Below are positions 14,890-21,482 of a stretch of 30,253 nt of DNA, piece by piece. The notes below the pieces were generated by a model. It saw nothing but the letters and a program-made list of their open reading frames with translations, made no database searches and was not told where the DNA came from. Position numbers and translations under genes: made by a program. Position 1 is the stretch's first letter. Each line of letters opens with the position of its first letter. Source of the DNA: an uncultured Clostridia bacterium. Lineage in GTDB: Bacteria; Bacillota; Clostridia; Oscillospirales; CAG-272. The stretch covers positions 1 through 30,253 of the forward strand of contig CAJGCM010000013.1 in the NCBI GenBank assembly GCA_904501765.1, written 5' to 3'.

Positions 14890-14916
14890 TCGCACTAAAA
14901 ACCGCTCCTTTAATGG
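14890..14916 (+). promoter_or_regulatory. Copy 3 of the TCGCG-N16-TTATGG promoter-like motif
   Basis: TCGCA 14890-14894 (last base differs), TAATGG 14911-14916, spacer 16. The GGAAGGAG ribosome site of the next gene begins exactly at the G after TAAT (14915), so a transcript must start at or before that base to carry it. Confidence 0.75.
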
Positions 14917-14931
14917 AAGGAGTTGATGACT

Positions 14932-15120
14932 ATGACAAGTCAGGAGAAAAACGACTTAATCTTGAAGTGTTTATCGAAGCGTCGAAATATTAACATCGAC
15001 AGAGCGTACGAGTTAGCCAAAATGGCTATTGAGGGGCGCTGTCCTGGTGAAGAATTCGACGAGGATGAACTCGAGGTTTGGTATGAGTATCGGTGGTTTG
15101 TCAAGCCATATCTTTTATAA
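14932..15120 (+). CDS. Small hypothetical protein
   Basis: 62 residues. ATG 14932 is 9 bases after GGAAGGAG; ATG 14926 in the same frame is too close. Helical N-terminus, then acidic EEFDEDELEVWYEYRW. A single-gene unit between motif copy 3 and a terminator. Function unknown. Confidence 0.65.
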   Translation: MTSQEKNDLILKCLSKRRNINIDRAYELAKMAIEGRCPGEEFDEDELEVWYEYRWFVKPYLL

Positions 15121-15167
15121 GAGAGGGGCTCGGCTTAAACGCTGGGCCTTCTCCTCTTTTATATTTT
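15121..15167 (+). terminator. Intrinsic terminator
   Basis: GAGAGGgGCTCgGC pairs with GCtgGGCcttctCCTC around TTAAAC, then TTTTATATTTT. Starts right after the 14932 gene's TAA. Confidence 0.85.
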
Positions 15168-15169
15168 GG

Positions 15170-15196
15170 TCGCGGAAAGAACATGCTCTTTTATGA
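15170..15196 (+). promoter_or_regulatory. Copy 4 of the TCGCG-N16-TTATGG promoter-like motif
   Basis: TCGCG 15170-15174, TTATGA 15191-15196, spacer 16, AC and T in register. Sits between two terminators; the second one starts at the presumed +1 G (15195). Confidence 0.7.
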
Positions 15197-15240
15197 GAGG
15201 AAGAAGGCACCTGAAACACGGTGTCTTTTTCTTTTCTCTA
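15195..15240 (+). terminator. Terminator/attenuator directly after motif copy 4
   Basis: GGCACC pairs with GGTGTC around TGAAACAC, extended by AAGAA with TTCTT-type pairing, then TTTTTCTTTTC. It lies between the motif and dut, so it could attenuate dut expression or end a roughly 45-base RNA. Confidence 0.75.
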
Positions 15241-15242
15241 TG

Positions 15243-15268
15243 AAGCTTCGTGGAAGCTGAATTGAGAC
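15243..15268 (+). repeat. Post-terminator hairpin element, copy 3
   Basis: AGCTTC-GTG-GAAGCT (15244-15258), perfect 6-bp stem and 3-base loop, followed shortly by TGAGAC. Confidence 0.6.
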
Positions 15269-15306
15269 GAGCTCGCAAAAAATCTAAAACGAAAGAAGGA
15301 TGATTA

Positions 15307-15753
15307 ATGTTACGACGACGTAAGTCACAGACAATCAAGATCAAGTACCACGCTGATATTTTGCCGCTGGAGAAGACCGAGAAGGGTGACTGGATTGACC
15401 TGAGAGCCGCTGAGGATGTGGAGATGAAAGCGGGCGAGTCCCGTCTTATTTCATTGGGCGTCTCCATGAAGTTGCCTAAGGGCTACGAGGCCCATATTGT
15501 CCCCCGTTCTTCCACATTCAAGAACTGGGGTGTTCGCCAGACGAATCACATGGGCGTGATCGACAACAGCTATTCTGGTACGAATGATATTTGGAAGTTC
15601 CCGGCCGAAGCTACCCGGGATACTAAGATTCTTAAGAATGAACGAATCTGCCAGTTCAGAATCATGGAGAAGCAGCCTAAGCTGGTGTTCGACCCGGTTG
15701 ATATTCTGGATGATGAGGACCGTGGCGGGTTTGGATCATCCGGCACTAAGTAA
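15307..15753 (+). CDS. dut: dUTPase
   Basis: 148 residues, normal for the trimeric family. It hydrolyses dUTP to dUMP and PPi, limiting uracil in DNA and feeding ThyX. Motifs: IDLRAAEDV (motif I region), PRSST (II), GVIDNSYSGTNDIW (III, with the catalytic Asp and Tyr), the RICQF strand (IV) and C-terminal GGFGSSG (V). ATG 15307 follows GAAAGAAGGATG. The leader contains a possible attenuator and hairpin. Between DAEVMKAG and motif III the sequence is typical. Confidence 0.96.
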   Translation: MLRRRKSQTIKIKYHADILPLEKTEKGDWIDLRAAEDVEMKAGESRLISLGVSMKLPKGYEAHIVPRSSTFKNWGVRQTNHMGVIDNSYSGTNDIWKFPAEATRDTKILKNERICQFRIMEKQPKLVFDPVDILDDEDRGGFGSSGTK

Positions 15754-15775
15754 TTTAAGAAAGGACTGATATTTA

Positions 15776-17032
15776 TTGAAAGTAATTAAACGTAATGGTT
15801 CTGAAGTGGAGTTTGATAAGCAGAAAATTCTACGCGCTATCTATAGAGCTTTTATGGAGCACTATGAGGTTGTAAATGTAGAAATGACCGGATGTGCTGC
15901 CAAAATCGCAGACGAGATCGAAAACGTTTCGAAAACAAAAGACCTACATGTTGAGGAGATTCAGGATCTCGTAGAGCGCAAACTCATGAGCACGAAGTAT
16001 AAGACTACTGCCAAAGCTTATATTAACTATCGCTATCTTCACGGTCTGGCTAGGGACAACTATAGAGAGTTGATGGCGGCCGTAGATGAAAAGCTATCGG
16101 CTACTAATGTGCAGAATCAGAATGCCAATCTGGATGAAAAATCCTTCGGTGGCCGTATTGGCGAGATGGCTGACTTGGTGGCTAAGAAGTATGCTCTGGA
16201 ATACCTAGTTTCTCCTATGGCTCGAGCCAACCATGAGAACAACGAGATTTATATTCATGACCTGAATTCATATGCGGTTGGTAGTCACAACTGTTTGTCT
16301 ATTCCTTTCGACGATCTGCTGGCCAACGGTTTCAATACCCGTCAGACGGACGTGAGACCTGCTCAGTCTATTAATACTGCTTTCCAGCTGGTAGCATTGA
16401 TATTTCAGGTTCAGTCCTTACAGCAGTTTGGTGGAGTCTCCGCGACGCATCTCGACTGGACTATGGTTCCGTATATGAGAAAGAGTTTCTATAAACATTA
16501 TAAAAACGTATGCGACATCGTTCCTTTCGTTAAGGACGATTTGGAGCTGTCCAATCCGGAAGATATTTCGATCAACGATGCGGTATATCGTGGGGCACAC
16601 TGGTGGAATTTTGTAAAAAGATATATTGCTAAGAAAGCCGTAAGTAACACCAAGAAGGAGCTTAAGCAGGCTGTCGAAGGGATGTATCACAATTGTAATA
16701 CACTTCAGAGCCGGTCTGGAAATCAACTGCCTTTCAGCTCAATCAACTACGGTACATGTACTCTTCCGGAAGGTCGAATGGTGACTAAGGCGCTGTTAAA
16801 GGCTTCTCTCAAGGGCGTTGGTAAGTTACACAAGACGTCCATCTTCCCGTGCGGTATTTTCCAGTGCATGAAGGGTGTGAACCGAAAACCTGGCGATCCT
16901 AACTATGACCTATTCAAGTTGGCTCTGAAATCTACTTCTCGCAGACTCTATCCAAATTATGCGAATGTTGATTGGGGCGGCAACGCCGGTTACGACATCA
17001 ACGATCCTAGAACATATTTTAGCACCATGGGT
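15776..17032 (+). CDS. nrdD: Anaerobic ribonucleotide reductase NrdD, exon 1
   Basis: Codes residues 1-419, starting at TTG 15776 with AAAGGA 10 bases upstream. The N-terminus (VIKRNGSEVEFDKQKILRAI) is the ATP-cone that senses ATP/dATP. It includes the active-site region with NHENNEIYIHDL and HNCLSIPFDDLL. The exon ends at STMG, and the next residues expected for the family (CRTA) are found 1040 bases later, so an intron interrupts it. If unspliced, translation would end at 17056 after seven foreign residues. Class III enzymes make deoxynucleotides without oxygen, so the host is at least facultatively anaerobic. Confidence 0.93.
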
Positions 17033-18072
17033 GAGTGTAAACTACAGCTCATGTAAAATCTTTTGAACTCCGCCCGGAGGTGTGGCAGAAATGCTGCTAA
17101 CGGTTAGGTCCCAACGGGATGAGACCGTGCCAAGTAATCAAGAATGTCTATTTATATTTTAAACTAAGGAGGTGAGAACCATGGAGATCTACAAAATTAC
17201 TAATCTAGTGAACGACAAAGTGTATATCGGACAATCCGCTCGTGGAGTGCAAGAACGTTTTAAACGTCACATTCACGATGCTATGACCGAGAGACTCGAT
17301 ACTCATTTCGCTAGAGCAATACGAAAGTATGGGCCTGAAAACTTTATGGTTGAGGTTATCGATTCCGCTGAGACTCAGGAGGAACTAAATTTAAAAGAAC
17401 AGTCCTGGATACGCCATTACGATAGTGTTCGGCATGGTTATAACGAGACCGACGCCACGTACAAGTGCGGCGGCAATACATATATGGGTAAAAACGGTTT
17501 AGAAATGTACTATATTCGTAATAAAATACGGGCTACTAAAATTGGCGGGTTAAATCCTCATTCCAGAAAAGTTAAATGTCGAAGTGAACTAACTGGCGAG
17601 GAATTGATATTCGACAGTATGAAAGAATGTCAGGATTATTTCGGCGAGACAAATCACCAGTTCATATCGCGGAGAGTGACTGGAGCTATAAATTCACTAT
17701 ACTTAACGGAATGGAATTTCGCTTATTTAGAAGAGCCCTATCGTGAGATGGAGGAATACCCGATTCGACGAACCAGAATGAAGCTTCTTGTAACGGACTT
17801 GAAAACAAAAATGAGTCGAGAGTATCCGTCATTAAATTTACTATCCAAAGATTTGGGTGTTCATATAGAAAGCTTGCGTAAAAAGGTCCGTCGCGATAAT
17901 GGGCATACGATATATGGAGATTACCAGATTGATATTCTTGATTAAAGGTGTATCGACTATCCCTGATGAATGTAAGGGAGTAGGGCTAGAGATAGGCACT
18001 AGCTCGAAGCGGAAGACTACTCTTATGAGTAGAAGATATAGTCAGTGCCGATGGTAACATCGGGTAATCATG
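17033..18072 (+). mobile_element. Group I intron in nrdD carrying a GIY-YIG endonuclease
   Basis: 1040 bases. 5' exon ends in U (GGGT|GAGT) and the intron ends in G (ATCATG|TGT), as required for group I splicing. P1: exon GGGT plus GAGT pair with downstream ACTC and GCCC with the U-G at the splice site. Core: GACTA (18015) with TAGTC (18039) as P7 within AAGATATAGTC, a hallmark S element; ACTC-TTAT-GAGT as P8; CCGATG-GTAA-CATCGG as P9 with a GNRA loop. The joined exon reads STMG/CRTANGWD. The endonuclease frame sits in a peripheral loop. Confidence 0.9.
17181..17945 (+). CDS. GIY-YIG homing endonuclease (intron-encoded)
   Basis: 254 residues from ATG 17181, 8 bases after AGGAGG (GTG 17172 overlaps that site). 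N-terminal IYKITNLVNDKVYIGQS is the GIY-YIG motif; RFKRHI supplies the catalytic Arg and NLKEQSWIRHY the metal-binding Glu. The central part has the NUMOD-like RKVKCRSELTGEELIFDSM region, and the C-terminus (YPSLNLLSKDLGVHIESLRKKV) is a DNA-binding helix-turn-helix. Such enzymes cut intron-less alleles near the insertion site, spreading the intron. Codon use is more AT-rich (TTA, AAA, ATA) than that of nrdD, consistent with a separate origin. Confidence 0.93.
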   Translation: MEIYKITNLVNDKVYIGQSARGVQERFKRHIHDAMTERLDTHFARAIRKYGPENFMVEVIDSAETQEELNLKEQSWIRHYDSVRHGYNETDATYKCGGNTYMGKNGLEMYYIRNKIRATKIGGLNPHSRKVKCRSELTGEELIFDSMKECQDYFGETNHQFISRRVTGAINSLYLTEWNFAYLEEPYREMEEYPIRRTRMKLLVTDLKTKMSREYPSLNLLSKDLGVHIESLRKKVRRDNGHTIYGDYQIDILD

Positions 18073-19074
18073 TGTAGAACAGCAAACGGCTGGGACATCA
18101 ACGGTTTCGGTCAGCTTAAGGACGGCCGCGGAAATGTGTGCCCCGTGACAATCATCATGCCGACTTTGGCTATGGAAGCTAAGAAGGAGTGGGAAGATCA
18201 GTATAAAGATAAGTACAAATACACAATGGATCTCGAGGAAACGTTCCTTTATATTCTCGACCAGAAAATCCATGAAGCCAAGGATATGCTAATCGAGAGA
18301 TTCGAATGGATCTGCTCTCAGTCTCCCGAGGCAGCGAAGTTCATGTACGAGAACAACACTATGGCTGGATATATTCCTGAGGAAGGTATTCGCTCTGCTC
18401 TGAAGCACGGTACTCTTGCTCTGGGACAGCTTGGTCTTGCTGAGACTCTGCAGATTCTTATTGGCTGCGATCATACTGAGGAAAGAGGTATGGAGCTCGC
18501 TAAGAGAATTGAGCAGCTGTTCAAGGATCGCTGTGCGGAGTTTAAGGAAGAGTATAAGTTGAACTTCGGCGTATATTTTACACCCGCAGAAAACCTTTGT
18601 TATACTGCTATGCAGAAGTTTAAGGATAAGTATGGTGAGATTCCGAACGTATCCGACAAAGAATTCTTTACAAATTCTACGCACGTTCCTGTCTGGGTTG
18701 AGGTCGATCCCTTCACCAAGATTGATATTGAGAGCCAATTGACGGGCTACAGCAGTGCAGGATGTATCACATATGTCGAGCTGGACGCTGGATGTAAGGA
18801 TAACCTGGAGGCCCTCGAGACGCTTGTGAACTATGCGATGGATAAGGATATCCCATACTTCGCGATCAACGTCCCCAACGATACTTGCATGAACTGCGGT
18901 TATACTGACGAGTTGGATGACGTATGTCCTATGTGCGGTGGTACTGAGATTCAGAGACTGCGCAGAGTTACTGGATATTTAACTGGTAATTACACTACCG
19001 CATTCAATAAGGGCAAGCAGCAGGAAGTAGAGATGCGGGTTAAGCACGACCAATACGGTAAGTTCGCTAGATAA
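18073..19074 (+). CDS. nrdD: Anaerobic ribonucleotide reductase NrdD, exon 2
   Basis: Codes residues 420-752, beginning CRTANGWD directly after the intron's last G. No ATG is needed because it joins exon 1 in frame (GGT|TGT). It contains the zinc site CMNCGYTDELDDVCPMCGG and the glycyl-radical motif RRVTGYL near the C-terminus, the Gly being activated by NrdG. The split lies at the conserved STMGCRT segment; this is a highly conserved part of the protein, as is usual for intron insertion sites. Total length 752 residues is at the upper end of the family. Confidence 0.93.
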   Translation, partial: CRTANGWDINGFGQLKDGRGNVCPVTIIMPTLAMEAKKEWEDQYKDKYKYTMDLEETFLYILDQKIHEAKDMLIERFEWICSQSPEAAKFMYENNTMAGYIPEEGIRSALKHGTLALGQLGLAETLQILIGCDHTEERGMELAKRIEQLFKDRCAEFKEEYKLNFGVYFTPAENLCYTAMQKFKDKYGEIPNVSDKEFFTNSTHVPVWVEVDPFTKIDIESQLTGYSSAGCITYVELDAGCKDNLEALETLVNYAMDKDIPYFAINVPNDTCMNCGYTDELDDVCPMCGGTEIQRLRRVTGYLTGNYTTAFNKGKQQEVEMRVKHDQYGKFAR

Positions 19075-19086
19075 GGATTGATATTT

Positions 19087-19578
19087 ATGAACTATGCTGG
19101 AATAAAAAACTGTGACGTGGCCAATGGGCCCGGTTTCAGAACGACACTGTGGGTCTCAGGCTGTTCACGACGCTGCAAAGGATGTTTTAACCAGGCTGCA
19201 TGGGATTTCACCTACGGCCAGGAATTCACGCACGAGACTCTCCTGGAGCTTGAGAGACTACTCAAGAACCCCAACATCGAAGGTCTTAGTATCTTAGGTG
19301 GAGATCCATTCGAGCCCGAGAACAGGGAGCAGGTAGATACGATCTGCAAGCTAGTCTGGCTCTATCATCATGGAAAAACGATCTGGGTATGGACTGGATA
19401 TTTGTTCGAGGATCTGAAAGACCTGGAGACGATGAAGTATATAGACGTACTGGTTGACGGACCTTTTGTGGAAGAGCTGAAAGATCTTCGGCTGAAATGG
19501 AGAGGTTCGAGCAACCAGAGGGTCATTGACGTGAAAAAGAGTCTGGCTTCTGGTGAAGTTGTTTTGTGGGAAGATTGA
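19087..19578 (+). CDS. nrdG: Anaerobic ribonucleotide reductase activating protein NrdG
   Basis: 163 residues. The CxxxCxxC motif CSRRCKGC (about residue 26) binds the 4Fe-4S cluster of radical-SAM enzymes; LSILGGDPFEPEN is the GGD/SAM-binding strand. It makes the glycyl radical on NrdD. ATG 19087 is chosen: AAGGA lies 9 bases upstream, while an in-frame TTG at 19078 abuts it. Directly follows nrdD exon 2 with 12 bases between, as usual for this pair. Confidence 0.95.
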   Translation: MNYAGIKNCDVANGPGFRTTLWVSGCSRRCKGCFNQAAWDFTYGQEFTHETLLELERLLKNPNIEGLSILGGDPFEPENREQVDTICKLVWLYHHGKTIWVWTGYLFEDLKDLETMKYIDVLVDGPFVEELKDLRLKWRGSSNQRVIDVKKSLASGEVVLWED

Positions 19579-19607
19579 TATTTTTGTATACGTAAGGAGG
19601 AACTCGT

Positions 19608-19724
19608 ATGATCGTAAAACGATATTGGAAGGGTAAGTGGGATTGGTATACCTGTCGCGAGAGTCGATGGTGTGGATATTTTCTGCTTGGTATCATCCCT
19701 CTGTATGTTAAGCAGATTGTGTGA
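19608..19724 (+). CDS. Small aromatic-rich protein
   Basis: 38 residues; GTAAGGAGG then ATG 19608. Trp/Tyr/Arg-rich start (KRYWKGKWDWYTC) followed by a short hydrophobic end (GYFLLGIIPLYVKQIV) that may touch the membrane. Ends 11 bases before motif copy 5. Supported by a strong ribosome site only; function unknown. Confidence 0.55.
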   Translation: MIVKRYWKGKWDWYTCRESRWCGYFLLGIIPLYVKQIV

Positions 19725-19734
19725 TTGCTAGCAT

Positions 19735-19761
19735 TCGCGTAAAAACCATATCCTGTTATGG
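19735..19761 (+). promoter_or_regulatory. Copy 5 of the TCGCG-N16-TTATGG promoter-like motif
   Basis: TCGCG 19735-19739, TTATGG 19756-19761, spacer 16. The hairpin TGGAC-CAAAA-GTCCA starts at the end of the motif, so the presumed RNA would begin with GGACC and fold at its 5' end. Serves the 19809 gene. Confidence 0.78.
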
Positions 19762-19808
19762 ACCAAAAGTCCAACAATTTTATACATAACTTTTAGGAGG
19801 ATATTGGT

Positions 19809-20039
19809 ATGTTTGAAACCAAAGCTATTATCGAGAAGTATTGTGAGGTTGCTGAGAAGGTGATCGCGAATCAGTACAAGCGAATCAACGAATCTGCGGA
19901 TTGTTACGATCCGGATGAAATTAAGGAGCTGAAGCTGACCGTCGAGATGGCCGAGTGCAGCCTGGCACTTCAGAGAGATATGGCGGAGAAGCTTGATCAG
20001 ATCTGCGACAAGTTGGAGATTTTGTTGGGTAAGATCTAA
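19809..20039 (+). CDS. Small helical hypothetical protein
   Basis: 76 residues; AGGAGG 9 bases before ATG 19809. Almost entirely helical with heptad-like spacing (KAIIEKYCEVAEKVIANQYK, then MAEKLDQICDKLEILLG), likely a coiled-coil dimer. Single-gene unit between motif copy 5 and a terminator. Function unknown. Confidence 0.7.
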   Translation: MFETKAIIEKYCEVAEKVIANQYKRINESADCYDPDEIKELKLTVEMAECSLALQRDMAEKLDQICDKLEILLGKI

Positions 20040-20045
20040 GGGATC

Positions 20046-20086
20046 GAGGGTCGGTAGAAATACTGGCCCTCTTTTCTTTTATTTTT
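20046..20086 (+). terminator. Intrinsic terminator
   Basis: GAGGGtCgGTA-GAAA-TACtGgCCCTC followed by TTTTCTTTTATTTTT. Nearly the same GGTAGAAATACT loop region is used by the terminator at 21403. A hairpin ACAG...CTGT then GAC follows it. Confidence 0.92.
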
Positions 20087-20122
20087 ACAGGCTGTTAAGA
20101 CTGTGACTATTTTCAAAGAGAC

Positions 20123-20149
20123 TCGCGCCAATAACACCCTCTGTTATGG
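20123..20149 (+). promoter_or_regulatory. Copy 6 of the TCGCG-N16-TTATGG promoter-like motif
   Basis: TCGCG 20123-20127, TTATGG 20144-20149, spacer 16. Followed at once by GACC-GAAA-GGTC, a tetraloop hairpin starting one base after the presumed first G. Serves the 20186 gene. Confidence 0.78.
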
Positions 20150-20185
20150 ACCGAAAGGTCACACTATAATAAAGAGGGAAGAAAA

Positions 20186-20539
20186 ATGAGAGTTATAAAT
20201 TTGACACCTCATAACGTAAATATTTGTGATGAAAATGGCAATATTATTAAGACTTATAAAGCAAGCGGTATGTACGCAAGAGTCGATCATAGTTGGGAAA
20301 CTGTCGAATATGTGGATGGTGTACCTCTGGTGGTTAGGAAAGACAAGCGAGTTGTCGTCACTAATGCTGACGGCATTCTCGAGTTTGATTTGCCTAGACC
20401 CAAGGAGGATATCATGTATATAGTTTCGAATGTGGTTCTCGATTATTGCACTGACAGAACTGATATCATGGCGCCTTGTAATCAAGTCAAGGTATATGGT
20501 CAAGTAGTCGGATGTAGAACGTTTGTAGGCAACAAGTGA
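20186..20539 (+). CDS. Conserved phage protein of the NLTPH family
   Basis: 117 residues; GAGGGAAG before ATG 20186. Starts VINLTPHNVNICDENG, then a beta-rich body with IMYIVSNVVLDYC, DRTDIMAPCNQVK and VVGCRTF. Proteins with the N-terminal NLTPH and 'YIVS..V......R.D...P' pattern are widespread in phages and their hosts; no function is established that I know of. Single-gene unit with its own motif copy and terminator. Confidence 0.78.
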   Translation: MRVINLTPHNVNICDENGNIIKTYKASGMYARVDHSWETVEYVDGVPLVVRKDKRVVVTNADGILEFDLPRPKEDIMYIVSNVVLDYCTDRTDIMAPCNQVKVYGQVVGCRTFVGNK

Positions 20540-20570
20540 AAGAGCTGAAACATGCTCTTTCCTCTTTTCT
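20538..20570 (+). terminator. Intrinsic terminator
   Basis: GAAAGAGC-TGAAACAT-GCTCTTTC, then CTCTTTTCT. Overlaps the stop codon of the 20186 gene. Confidence 0.9.
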
Positions 20571-20575
20571 AATTG

Positions 20576-20596
20576 AGGTTTCGTAGAGACCGAGAT
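20576..20596 (+). repeat. Post-terminator hairpin element, copy 4
   Basis: GGTTTC-GTA-GAGACC (20577-20591), 6-bp stem (one G-U), 3-base loop, followed by GAGAT. Four bases before motif copy 7. Confidence 0.55.
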
Positions 20597-20600
20597 AAGT

Positions 20601-20627
20601 TCGCGCCATTTACAGTTTATATTATGG
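20601..20627 (+). promoter_or_regulatory. Copy 7 of the TCGCG-N16-TTATGG promoter-like motif
   Basis: TCGCG 20601-20605, TTATGG 20622-20627, spacer 16. The ribosome site GGAGG begins at the presumed first G (20626) and ATG follows at 20640, so the leader would be only 14 bases. Confidence 0.78.
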
Positions 20628-20639
20628 AGGTGGTTAAGA

Positions 20640-20810
20640 ATGACTAAACTTAATGTTCGAATCACTGAGGGTAATGGCGATACGTCCATTTATCCTGAGG
20701 CGGATTCCATCAACATCAATGGAGGTGTTATTGAAATTGCTTGGGATGATGAACGTGCCGAACATCAGGTGGTTGATACGGAAGAGATTACTGTCAAACC
20801 AAACCGCTAA
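20640..20810 (+). CDS. Small hypothetical protein
   Basis: 56 residues from ATG 20640 after GGAGGTGG. Acidic, beta-rich (TKLNVRITEGNGDTSIYPEA, DSINING, IEIAWDDE). Very short unit: motif copy 7, gene, terminator. Function unknown. Confidence 0.65.
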   Translation: MTKLNVRITEGNGDTSIYPEADSININGGVIEIAWDDERAEHQVVDTEEITVKPNR

Positions 20811-20817
20811 GGGAAGG

Positions 20818-20846
20818 TGAGGGCTTCGTGCCCTCTCTTTTCTTTT
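20818..20846 (+). terminator. Intrinsic terminator
   Basis: GAGGGC-TTCGT-GCCCTC, a perfect 6-bp stem, then TCTTTTCTTTT. Confidence 0.93.
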
Positions 20847-20850
20847 AGAC

Positions 20851-20901
20851 TTGAACGTAGTGAGTGGGTTGTGAGACTGAAACTAGTTTGAACGTAGTGA
20901 G
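20851..20901 (+). repeat. Direct repeat TTGAACGTAGTGAG
   Basis: Two perfect 14-base copies, 20851-20864 and 20888-20901, 37 bases apart, between a terminator and motif copy 8. Looser relatives lie at about 10334 and 21131. May be a binding site; role unknown. Confidence 0.6.
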
Positions 20902-20907
20902 ATGTGT

Positions 20908-20934
20908 TCGCGTGAAAAACACCTAGTATTATGG
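20908..20934 (+). promoter_or_regulatory. Copy 8 of the TCGCG-N16-TTATGG promoter-like motif
   Basis: TCGCG 20908-20912, TTATGG 20929-20934, spacer 16. No long gene follows; instead a structured region and a T-rich end, so this copy would drive the RNA at 20933-21125. Confidence 0.78.
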
Positions 20935-21125
20935 GACGAAGAATAAATGTCCACACAAAACAAAGGGGGATTGTGATGTAATGTCACGCACCTCGAAGGT
21001 GAGAAGGATCTAGTGTTGTAATGCATGCTAGGCCACCATAATGGTGGGTTGCTTAGATGCCGGTTACTACTACCTGAAACTGGACTGTAAGTTGCGTAGA
21101 CGGAGCAGCAATCTCTTTTTGTTTT
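20933..21125 (+). ncRNA. Candidate structured noncoding RNA (no gene over 30 codons)
   Basis: About 193 bases from the presumed first G of motif copy 8 to a T-rich tail. Stems: GGAC/GTCC at the 5' end; CACC-TCGAA-GGTG (20989); CTAG/CTAG (21010 and 21028); CCACC-ATAAT-GGTGG (21033); CCGGTT/AACTGG (21060 and 21078); TTGC/GCAA (21092 and 21108) followed by TCTCTTTTTGTTTT. Short readings (10 and 28 codons) exist but only the 10-codon one has a ribosome site. It resembles no RNA family I know. Could be a regulatory or decoy RNA; a leader-peptide attenuator is an alternative. Confidence 0.55.
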
Positions 21126-21149
21126 AGATTTTAACATAGTAAGTGACTG

Positions 21150-21176
21150 TCGCGTCTAGAACATTTCCTATTATGG
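21150..21176 (+). promoter_or_regulatory. Copy 9 of the TCGCG-N16-TTATGG promoter-like motif
   Basis: TCGCG 21150-21154, TTATGG 21171-21176, spacer 16. Serves the 21211 helix-turn-helix gene with a leader of about 36 bases. Confidence 0.78.
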
Positions 21177-21210
21177 CAAGATTACATATTTATATTTAGG
21201 AGGTCGAGCT

Positions 21211-21387
21211 ATGAAATTCGATGAATTGAGTTTGAAGAAACGACAACTGATGGTCGGGGTGGCAAAGCAGCTGTATGACGAAGGTCTTACGACAAAAGAA
21301 GTCGCGGCGAAGATGTGCTTATCCGAATCTACAGTACGTTCTCTCAAGAATACCATCGATCAGGCTAGGGCTAATGGTATGAAGTAG
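21211..21387 (+). CDS. Small helix-turn-helix protein
   Basis: 58 residues; TAGGAGG before ATG 21211. KQLYDEGLTTKEVAAKMCLSESTVRSLKNTI is split as a helix, turn (LTTKEVAAKM) and recognition helix (SESTVRSL), like a minimal Hin/sigma region-4-type DNA-binding module. Interestingly, the large RNA polymerase-like protein at 26853 has a segment of the same type (VSESTVRSLL). It may be a transcription factor acting on phage promoters; that link is speculative. Confidence 0.72.
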   Translation: MKFDELSLKKRQLMVGVAKQLYDEGLTTKEVAAKMCLSESTVRSLKNTIDQARANGMK

Positions 21388-21402
21388 AGTAAGTCCGAGG
21401 GG

Positions 21403-21438
21403 GAGTCCTGGTAGAAATACTAGGGCTCTTCTTTTATA
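21403..21438 (+). terminator. Intrinsic terminator
   Basis: GAGtCCTgGTA-GAAA-TACtAGGgCTC then TTCTTTTATA. Ends the 21211 gene. Confidence 0.9.
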
Positions 21439-21482
21439 TCCGAACAATGCGGGCCGTTTGATATTTTGAAAGGAGAAAAAGT

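Noticed and set aside
12719..17675. TCGCG words inside genes (e.g. 12719, 17668, 17891)
   Set aside because: None has the internal AC/T and the TTATGG block in register, so they look like chance.
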